From NCBI RefSeq assembly GCF_030161635.1, contig NZ_BSUO01000001.1, positions 1,841,199-1,905,198 of the forward strand: a DNA stretch of 64,000 nucleotides, written 5' to 3'. Position 1 is the stretch's first letter. Each line of letters opens with the position of its first letter. This document shows, one piece after another, positions 57,371 to 64,000 of the stretch. The position numbers and the translations under genes were made by a program. Under the pieces are notes generated by a model. It saw only the letters and a list, made by a program, of their open reading frames with translations, was not told where the DNA came from and ran no database searches. The DNA comes from Mobilicoccus caccae (GTDB taxonomy: Bacteria > Actinomycetota > Actinomycetes > Actinomycetales > Dermatophilaceae).

Positions 57371-58510
57371 TCATCCCTGCGCGAAGCGGGCCACGTCGCC
57401 GATGACCGTGACGGCCGGCGCGGTGACCTCCGGCGGCGCGCCCTCGGCGAGGCTCGCGAGGGTGGCGGTGTACACGCGTTGACTGGGCAGTGCGGCGTCC
57501 ATCACCGACGCGACCGGCGTCTGTGCGGGGCGGCCCGACTCGAGCAGCGCTCGCGCGATGCGGGGCAGGGTCTCCACACCCATGAGCACGACCACGGTGA
57601 CTCCGCTGCGTCCCAGGGCGGCCCAGTCGACGGTGCTGCGAGGATCTTCCGGCGCCGCATGTCCCGACACGACCGCGAACCCCTGGACCAGACCGCGGTG
57701 TGTGACGGGGATGCCGGCGAGCTCCGGCGCCGAGACCGCGGAGGTCACCCCGGGCACGACCTCGACCGGCACACCGGCCTCGACGCACGCGATCTGCTCC
57801 TCCATGCCGCGGCCGAAGACGAACGGATCGCCGCCCTTGAGCCGGACGACGCGCTTGCCGGCCGTCGCGCGATCGACCAGGACGGCGTTGATCCGCTCCT
57901 GGCTCGTGGAGCGGCCGCGGGGGATCTTGGAGACGTCGACGACCTCGACCTCCGGCCCCAGCTCCTCCAGGAGCGCCAGCGGGGCGAGCCGGTCGACGAC
58001 GACGACGTCGGCGTTCAGGACCGCCTCGCGCCCGGCGACGGTGATGAGGCCGGGTGAGCCGGGTCCGCCGCCGACGAGGACGACCGATCCCCCACCGACA
58101 GAGCCCGATCCACCGACAGAGCCTGATCCACCACCGGCGTCGGCGTCGCCACCGGCCCGGCGTGAGGCGGGGCGTGCCATCGGCAGCACGCCCGCCTCGG
58201 CGGAGTCGAGCAGGACGCGGGCGTCGAGCTCGGAATCACCGCTCGCGGCGGCGACGACGCTCATCCCGTCGAGGTCGTCCGCTCGGTAGTCGCGGTCGTG
58301 CCACGTGATGAGCCCGCGCTCGACCAGGTCCTGCACGGCGATCTCGAGGGTGGTCGCGACGAGGCTCACCCGGGCCCCGGCGCGCAGGAGTTCGCTCACC
58401 GGGCCGATGGCCTCGACGCCGCCGCCGACGACGAGGGCGTCGCGCTCGCGCAGGAGGACCTCGACGGATCGACGATCCCGGCCACCCGGTGCGGTGTGCT
58501 CAGTCCTCAC
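57371..58510 (-). CDS. cobA: Uroporphyrinogen-III C-methyltransferase with short dehydrogenase-like N-terminus
   Basis: CobA methylates uroporphyrinogen III at C2 and C7 to precorrin-2. The methyltransferase half has VVLVGGGPGSPGLITVAGRE and DVVVVDRLAPLALLEELGPE, plus VVRLKGGDPFVFGRGMEEQ. Upstream is a CysG-like NAD-fold of about 100 residues (ALVVGGGVEAIGPVSELLRA) that looks shortened before a repeat linker (GGSGSVGGSGSVGGGS). The GTG 58510 overlaps bluB-cobT by 11 nt. It ends the cobalamin operon. Confidence 0.88.
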   Translation of the reverse strand: MRTEHTAPGGRDRRSVEVLLRERDALVVGGGVEAIGPVSELLRAGARVSLVATTLEIAVQDLVERGLITWHDRDYRADDLDGMSVVAAASGDSELDARVLLDSAEAGVLPMARPASRRAGGDADAGGGSGSVGGSGSVGGGSVVLVGGGPGSPGLITVAGREAVLNADVVVVDRLAPLALLEELGPEVEVVDVSKIPRGRSTSQERINAVLVDRATAGKRVVRLKGGDPFVFGRGMEEQIACVEAGVPVEVVPGVTSAVSAPELAGIPVTHRGLVQGFAVVSGHAAPEDPRSTVDWAALGRSGVTVVVLMGVETLPRIARALLESGRPAQTPVASVMDAALPSQRVYTATLASLAEGAPPEVTAPAVTVIGDVARFAQG

Positions 58511-60236
58511 GTTCGGTGACTCCGGCGCTCTCGAAGGTGGCTCCCTCGGCCAGCACGTGGGCCGCCGCCTGCAGCAGCGGCACGGCGCAGACCGCCCCGC
58601 TGCCCTCCCCGAGACGCATGCCGAGGTCGAGCAGCGGGCGGAGTCCGAGGTGTTCGGTGGCGCGCCGGCAGCCGGGCTCGGCGGAGTGGTGCCCCGCGAA
58701 CCAGTAGTCGACGGCGGCGGTGGCGATCGCGGCGGCGACCACGGCGGCGGACAGGGCGATGACCCCGTCGAGCACGATGGGGGTGCGTTGCGCCGCCGCA
58801 CCGAGGAGGAATCCGACGAGGCCGGCGTGCTCGAAACCGCCGACGGCGGCCAGGGTCACGAGCGGGTCAGCCTCGCTCACGCCGTGACGCTCCAGCGCGC
58901 TGCGGACGACCTCGGTCTTGTGGGCGAGCATGGCGTCGTCGATGCCCGTGCCGCGGCCGGTGACCTCCTCGGGCGAGCACCCGGTCATCGCGGCGAGCAG
59001 GGCCGCCGAGGCCGTCGTGTTGGCGAGGCCGAGGTCGCCGGTGACGAGGAGGCGGTTGCCCTGGGCGACGAGGTCGCGGGCGACGTCGATCCCGGCCTCG
59101 ACGGCCAGGCGGCACTGCTCGGGGGTCATCGCGGGCTCGACCGCCATGTCGGCGGTCCCCCGGGCGACCTTGCGGACCAGTACGCCCGGCCGGTCGGGTA
59201 GGTCGCCCTTGACACCCATGTCGACGACCGCGACCTCCACGCCGACGCTGCGGGCGATCACGCTCGTCATGGCGCCGCCGTCCATGACCGCGTGGGCCAT
59301 CTGCATCGTGACCTCCTGCGGCCACGCGGTGACACCCTGGGCATGGACGCCGTGGTCGCCGCAGAAGACGGCGAGGGCGACCGGCTCGGGGATCGGCGGC
59401 GGGCAGGTTCCGCTGATCCCCGCCAGGCGCACCGAGACGTCCTCGAGCTCACCGAGCGACCCGGCGGGCTTGGTGAGGATCGCCTGACGGGCCAGCGCGT
59501 CGGCGCGGGCGGCCTGGTCGACGGGCGCGATCGCGGCCACCGTCTCCTCGATGAGTGACATGGGTTCTCCTCCTGGGAGCCGTCGGGCACCCCACGTGTC
59601 GTGATGGACCGCCCAGGCGAGCGGGCGTCGGCGTGCCCACCCGCTCAGCGCGAGCTCGGGGGCGGGCGGGAACTCCTCGACATGGCCGATGCAGAGGAAG
59701 GCGACGATCTGCAGATGGGCCGGCAGGCCGAGTTCGGCGCGCAGTTCGTCCGGGTCGAAGAAGCTCACCCATCCGACGCCGAGGCCCTCGGCGCGGGCGG
59801 CCAGCCACAGGTTCTGCACCGCGCAGGCCACGGAGAACGGCGCGGTGCGCGGGTCGGCGTGGCGCCCGAGGGTGTAGGGGCCGCCGCGGGTCGGGTCGCA
59901 GGTGACGACGATGTTGAGCGGGGTGGCCAGGATGGCCTCGACCTTGAGCCCGTCGAAGCGTCGGGCGCGCGGGGTGGGCAGGCCCGCGGCGAACCGCTCC
60001 CGTTGCCGGGTCGCCAAGGCGCGCACGCGGGTGCGCACCTCGAGGTCGGTGAGCAGGACGAAGTCCCAGGGCTGGGACAGCCCGACGCTCGGGGCCTGGT
60101 GGGCCGCACCGAGGACACGCAGGAGCACGTCGTCGTCGATCGGCTCCATCGTGAACCCGGTGCGGATGTCGCGCCGGTTCGCGACGACCCGGGCGAGCGC
60201 CTCACGCTCGGGGGCTGCCATGGGTGGGGTCGTCAT
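58500..60236 (-). CDS. BluB-CobT fusion (dimethylbenzimidazole synthase / phosphoribosyltransferase)
   Basis: One open frame of 578 residues has an N-terminal BluB-type nitroreductase fold (AAHQAPSVGLSQPWDFVLL, and EGLGVGWVSFFDP). It then has a complete CobT with FCGDHGVHAQGVTAWPQEVT and MTGCSPEEVTGRGTGID. BluB makes 5,6-dimethylbenzimidazole from FMN; CobT activates it with nicotinate mononucleotide. An internal ATG 59561 has AGGAGG 7 nt upstream, so CobT may also be made separately. ATG 60236 overlaps cobC by ATGA. Confidence 0.86.
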   Translation of the reverse strand: MTTPPMAAPEREALARVVANRRDIRTGFTMEPIDDDVLLRVLGAAHQAPSVGLSQPWDFVLLTDLEVRTRVRALATRQRERFAAGLPTPRARRFDGLKVEAILATPLNIVVTCDPTRGGPYTLGRHADPRTAPFSVACAVQNLWLAARAEGLGVGWVSFFDPDELRAELGLPAHLQIVAFLCIGHVEEFPPAPELALSGWARRRPLAWAVHHDTWGARRLPGGEPMSLIEETVAAIAPVDQAARADALARQAILTKPAGSLGELEDVSVRLAGISGTCPPPIPEPVALAVFCGDHGVHAQGVTAWPQEVTMQMAHAVMDGGAMTSVIARSVGVEVAVVDMGVKGDLPDRPGVLVRKVARGTADMAVEPAMTPEQCRLAVEAGIDVARDLVAQGNRLLVTGDLGLANTTASAALLAAMTGCSPEEVTGRGTGIDDAMLAHKTEVVRSALERHGVSEADPLVTLAAVGGFEHAGLVGFLLGAAAQRTPIVLDGVIALSAAVVAAAIATAAVDYWFAGHHSAEPGCRRATEHLGLRPLLDLGMRLGEGSGAVCAVPLLQAAAHVLAEGATFESAGVTERED

Positions 60237-61314
60237 AGGTGCTCCGTTCTCGGGTGCTCGATCGTGCGCAGGATCGCGGCGAGGGCGTCGAGCAGATGGT
60301 CGGTCGGGCCGGCGTCGCGGACCGCGAACCGCAGCCAGGTGGGTCCGAGCCCGGGAAAGGTGTCCGCGCGCCGGACCGCGATTCCCTGCTCGCGCAGGCG
60401 GAGTCGCAGTTCCGGCGCCCGCGGGTGGGAGGCCAGGACGAAGGGACCGGCCGGGGGCCGACCACGGCGAAACCGAGGCCGGTCAGCCCGTCGACGAGCC
60501 GGGGGCGGTTCTGCGCGATGCGCCTCGAGACGTCCGCGACGTGGGCCACACCCTCGGCCGTGGCCACCGCCTCGACGGCGGTCGAGGCCAGGTGGTTGAC
60601 CGACCAGTGCGGCTGCACGCGGGCGCACGCCTCGATGACATCGGGGTCACCCACGAGGAATCCCGCACGCAGCCCGGCGAGTCCGAAGGTCTTGGTGAGG
60701 CTTCGCACGACGACGACCCCCTCACCGGCCCCCGCGTGCCGCAGCAGCGTGTCCTGTTCGCGGGGCACGACGTCGAGGAACGCCTCGTCGACGACGAGCA
60801 CGCGTCCCGGGCGCCGCAACCGCAGCAGGTCGGCGGCCGGGTGCAGCACCGAGGTCGGGTTGGTGGGGTTGCCGAGGACGACGAGGTCGGCACCCGGGTG
60901 GGCGGCGTCGAACTCCGCGGCGTCGAGCACGAACCGGGGCGCGCGCAGCACGTGCCATCCGGGGTCGAGCCCGGCGGCACGCAACGCGGTGTCCGGCTCG
61001 GTGAACTGCGGGTGCACGACGACGGGGCGACGCCAGGCGCGCGCGCGGGCCAGGAGGTGGAAGGCCTCCGCGGCGCCGTTGGTCAGCAGGATCCGGTCTC
61101 CCGGGACGCCGAGGTGGCCGGCCAGGTGGGCGGTCGCGGCGCTCGGGTCCGGGTAGGCGCTGAGGTCGCCCAGCGCCGCCGTGATCGCCGCCCGCACGAA
61201 CTCCGGAGGCGCCGGCACCGACACGTTGACGGCGAAATCGAGCATCCCCCGGGCCTCCACGTCGCCGTGGTGCTCGAGCAGTCGGGGGTCGAGGGAGCCG
61301 GGGTCGGTCGTCAT
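60233..61314 (-). CDS. cobC: Threonine-phosphate decarboxylase-like aminotransferase, one apparent frameshift
   Basis: This PLP-dependent class I/II enzyme (about 360 residues) makes the aminopropanol linker of cobalamin. It has MLDFAVNVSVPAPPEFVRAA, LLTNGAAEAFHLLARA, NPTNPTSVLHP, VVDEAFLD and the PLP Lys in SLTKTFGLAGLRAGF. One base must be added in the five-base run at 60453-60457 to reach PPAGPFVLASHPRAPELR and the stop at 60233. It overlaps cobB by ATGA. Confidence 0.87.
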
Positions 61315-62773
61315 CGCAGCTCCCCCGCGCCGACCGCCGCGGCGAACGACGCGGCCACCCGCGGAGCTCCCGCCCAGTGCAGGTGCAGGTAAGAGGCGTG
61401 GACCCGCCCCTGCACCCAGCCCTCACGATGGGGAGTGCCGTCGCGGTCGTGCCAGCCCCAGGCCGTCCGGCCGTCGGCGAGGTCGGAGGTGTGGGTGGTG
61501 TCGGTCGTCTCGGTGGGGTCGGGTTCGACCACGGTGCGGTGGAACTCGTGGCCCGTGACCCGTTCACCCTCGCGTCCGAGCACGCTGTCGGCGAGGGCCA
61601 CGGCGCCGCGATAGCCGAGGGTGAGTCGGCCCGTCATCCGGGCGCTGATCGGGAGCACGCCGCACATCGGGTGGCCGTCGAGGCTCCGGGCCAGGTAGAG
61701 CATCCCCGCGCACTCCCCCGAGATCACGCCACCCTCGCCGGCGAACCGCGCGATCTGGTGCCGCAACCCGGCGTTGGCCGACAGCGCGGCGGCGTGGACC
61801 TCCGGAAATCCGCCGCCCAGGACGATGCCGTCGACGCCCGTCGGCAGGGAGCCGGTGAGCGGGTCGAACGTGACGACCTCGATGCCGGCCGCCTCGAGCA
61901 GCTCGACGTTCTCGGCGTAGGAGAACGTGAAGGCCTCTCCCCGGCGACCGCGACCCGCCTGGCGCGTGCCTGCGCACCGCCACCGGTCCAGCCCGCCGCG
62001 GCGAGTTCGGCCGCCGGATCCCACGGCGTCTCCTCGAGATCCGGCGCCGTCCTCGCGAGGTCGAGCACGGCGTCCAGGTCGACGTGCTCGCCCACGAGCT
62101 CGCCCAGGGCGGCGACGGCGGCCATGGCCTCGGGAGTCCGTTCGGCGGCCGGCACCAGGCCGAGGTGGCGGCTCGGGACGACGACGTCGGGGCGCCGCGG
62201 CAGGACTCCGAGGACGGGGACCCCGGTCACCGCGACGCCGTCGCGTGCCTCACGTTCGTGTCTGGGCGAGGCGACGTTGTTGAGGATCACCCCGCCGATG
62301 CGGACGCCGGCGTCGAAGGTCGCGAACCCGTGGACGAGGGCGCCGACGCTGCGGGAGGTCGAGGCGCAGTCGACGACGAGGACGACAGGCGCGCGGGTCA
62401 GTTCGGCGACGTGGGCGCTGCTCGCGAACCCCTCGCGGCCGAGGGCGCCGTCGAACAGACCCATGACGCCCTCGATGACGGCGACGTCCGCGGGCGCCGG
62501 GGTCATCGCGCCGTGGAGCAGCAGCGGGACGATGCGTTCGACGCCCTGCATGTGGGGGTCGAGATTGCGGCCGCGTCGACCCGAGGCGGCGCCGTGATAC
62601 CCCGGATCGATGTAGTCGGGGCCGACCTTGTGTGGGCTCACCTGGAGCCCCCGCGCACGCAGCGCCGCCAGCAGGCCGGTGGTCACCATCGTCTTGCCGC
62701 TGCCCGAGGACGGGGCCGCGAGCAGGACCCTGGGCAGGGCGAGGCGACCGGTGAGGGGTCGGGGATTCGACAC
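61311..62773 (-). CDS. cobB: Cobyrinic acid a,c-diamide synthase, one apparent frameshift
   Basis: CobB (CbiA type) amidates the a and c side chains of cobyrinate with glutamine and ATP. The N-terminal P-loop domain shows VLLAAPSSGSGKTMVTTGLL and GPDYIDPGYHGAASGR; the C-terminal glutaminase part has GGGFPEVHAAALSANAGL and GVISGECAGMLYLARS. The Cys nucleophile is in GECAGMLY. One base must be added in the run at 61939-61942 (487 residues in all). The GTG 62773 follows AGAGG. It heads the operon below the riboswitch. Confidence 0.9.
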
Positions 62774-62789
62774 GAGCGGCCTCTCTTCC

Positions 62790-62945
62790 GGGATCCGCGT
62801 CCCGGAACAGCACTCGGCCGACCGGAGTTCCTGGCTCCCACGCCTGGGGCGTGGTCACAGTGGCGGGACCGCACCGGTGTCGCACCGGTTTCCTCCGACC
62901 TGTCGGCCGACGACAGGTGATGCCGGTCGGGTGGCCGGCGAGCGC
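62790..62945 (-). promoter_or_regulatory. Cobalamin riboswitch
   Basis: On the minus strand the leader of cobB carries ACCGGTGCGACACCGGT, then GGTCCCGCCACTGTGA (62870-62855) and, after a hairpin, GGAGCCAGGAACTC (62838-62825), the conserved core and B12-box region. Binding of adenosylcobalamin would shut down the downstream cob genes. Outer limits are approximate. Confidence 0.88.
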
Positions 62946-62952
62946 GAGCCTA

Positions 62953-64000
62953 TCAGCGCGCCTGCGGCTCCGACGCGGTGTGCTCCGGGGTCGTGTCCGG
63001 GGTCTCATCGGCCTCGGTCTCGTGGCCGACCGTGGTGGTCACCGGTTTGTCCGCGATGTGCGCGACCGGGTCGAAGCGCGAGGTCACCGACTCTGGCAGC
63101 GCCCGGCGCAGACCCTCGCGCAGACGCAGGATCCGGGTGTCGGCGCTCTCCTGCGGCTCGGTGGCGCGACGGCGACGATGCTCGGTGGCGTACTGGCCGT
63201 CGTGGTCGAAGGTGACCTCGACGTTCTGGAACCCCTTGAGGCTCTGCGCCCGCGCGAGGCGGGCGTAGGCGAGCCGGTCGGCCTCGGTGAGGTCCACCCG
63301 GTCGGTCATGGGGGTGAGCAGCGATCGGGGGTAGAGACGGCGGGCGTAGACGATGTTGGTCTCGAGGCAGAACACGAGGGCGATCGCGGCGAGGTACAGC
63401 CAGGCGAGGAGGCCGAGGACGACCGCGAACACGCCGTTGGTCACCGACGCCCGGGCCACCACCGTCGTCACGAAGGCGTTGCCCCCGCTCTGCAACCCCT
63501 GCCAGGCCAGGGCCGCGAGCAGGGCGCCGGGCACGAGCTCCCTGATCTGCGGCGGCTTGGCCGTGCCGAGGCGGGAGATGACGACGAAGAAGATCGCCGA
63601 CAGCACGAACGACCCCACGAAGAGGAACACCGCGGAGGTCGCCGAGAACCACGGCACCCGGTTGCCGAGGATCGACCCGATCTGGGAGATCACCGTGGTC
63701 GCCACGACGAACAGGCCGAGGGCCCCGAGCAGACCCAGGCTCCGCAACCGGCTCGTCAGGGGTTGGGACGCTCGTTGCGCCGGATGCCCCAGACGACGTT
63801 CATCGCGTTCTGGATGGCCTGGGCGACGCCGAGCGATCCGAACACGGCCGTGACGACGGCGACCGTGACCGCCGTCCCGCTCCCCCGCAGCCCGGCCGTC
63901 TCGATCTCCTGGCCGATGACCGGGATCTGCCGCGCCGCCGATTCGAGGATGTCCTCGCGCAGGCCCGCGTCGTTCTCCAGGGCGAAACCGAGGATGGTGG
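62953..64000 (-). CDS. YihY/BrkB family membrane protein, partial, one apparent frameshift
   Basis: This multi-spanning inner-membrane protein continues past the right window edge. The part seen includes QNAMNVVWGIRRNERPNP, then after adding one C at 63759-63762, LTSRLRSLGLLGALGLFVVA. It also has PGALLAALAWQGLQSGGNAF. An unusually long hydrophilic C-terminal tail of about 100 residues follows. The function of YihY proteins is not settled. Confidence 0.85.
   Translation of the reverse strand, partial: HHPRFRPGERRGPARGHPRIGGAADPGHRPGDRDGRAAGERDGGHGRRRHGRVRIARRRPGHPERDERRLGHPAQRASQPLTSRLRSLGLLGALGLFVVATTVISQIGSILGNRVPWFSATSAVFLFVGSFVLSAIFFVVISRLGTAKPPQIRELVPGALLAALAWQGLQSGGNAFVTTVVARASVTNGVFAVVLGLLAWLYLAAIALVFCLETNIVYARRLYPRSLLTPMTDRVDLTEADRLAYARLARAQSLKGFQNVEVTFDHDGQYATEHRRRRATEPQESADTRILRLREGLRRALPESVTSRFDPVAHIADKPVTTTVGHETEADETPDTTPEHTASEPQAR

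Noticed and set aside
1..64000. CRISPR arrays, insertion sequences, prophage genes, tRNA or rRNA genes
   Set aside because: No regularly spaced repeats, transposase or integrase motifs, or tRNA-like cloverleaf ends were recognised by reading; a dedicated search could still find a small tRNA.

Overview
The window is very GC-rich, dense with short operons joined by 4-nt ATGA/GTGA overlaps, and uses many GTG starts. It carries actinobacterial signatures: a PknL/Rv2175c pair, an actinobacterial bc1-aa3 supercomplex with a diheme QcrC, a DUF3043/DUF3040/DUF6504/DUF7455 set, class II DAHP synthase, and LexA and RecA-NDp type promoter motifs. The best reading is a chromosomal segment of a high-GC actinomycete. 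A Micrococcales member near Intrasporangiaceae/Dermatophilaceae is my inference. Nothing looks like a plasmid, phage, insertion sequence or CRISPR array. No rRNA or tRNA gene was recognised, and no gap between genes exceeds about 270 bp.

Left part (1-16 kb): an MFS transporter with an ArgE-type deacetylase and a LuxR-type regulator; a decayed SRPBCC gene; a glycerol operon glpD-glpF-glpK divergent from a SorC-family regulator with a clear palindromic operator; a sucrase-ferredoxin-like protein; an APC permease; a GyrB/ParE type topoisomerase subunit; and small DUF7455, DUF456 and DUF3040 genes.

The 15.6-22.3 kb block is an SOS mutagenesis operon on the minus strand: DUF6504, a HEPN-domain protein, DnaE2, a methyltransferase and Pol IV. 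A RecA-NDp (PafBC-type) promoter sits directly over a perfect LexA box at its head. Then come polyprenyl synthase, the Rv2175c-like protein, kinase PknL, a molybdopterin oxidoreductase, DAHP synthase, a MacRS-type two-component system, an acyltransferase, two tandem ROK glucokinases with an SRPBCC protein, and an acyl-CoA ligase. A DEDD-exonuclease/UvrC-like fusion follows, divergent from a small cysteine protein; both have RecA-NDp motifs.

The 40-51 kb block is tryptophan and respiratory: trpD, a receiver protein, ctaE-qcrCAB on the plus strand and ctaC-ctaD-ctaF on the minus strand, with a metallopeptidase and an L,D-transpeptidase between them. The right part holds aat, an adoK-like kinase, erpA, glycerate kinase, an M20 dipeptidase and DUF3043. 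It ends with a cobalamin operon (cobB, cobC, a bluB-cobT fusion, cobA) under a cobalamin riboswitch, and a YihY/BrkB membrane protein cut by the window edge.

A striking technical feature is that at least twelve otherwise well-conserved genes carry one-base frameshifts, mostly one base missing from a run of G or C. I read these as consensus sequencing errors rather than pseudogenes, and I give the genes with their full restored span.
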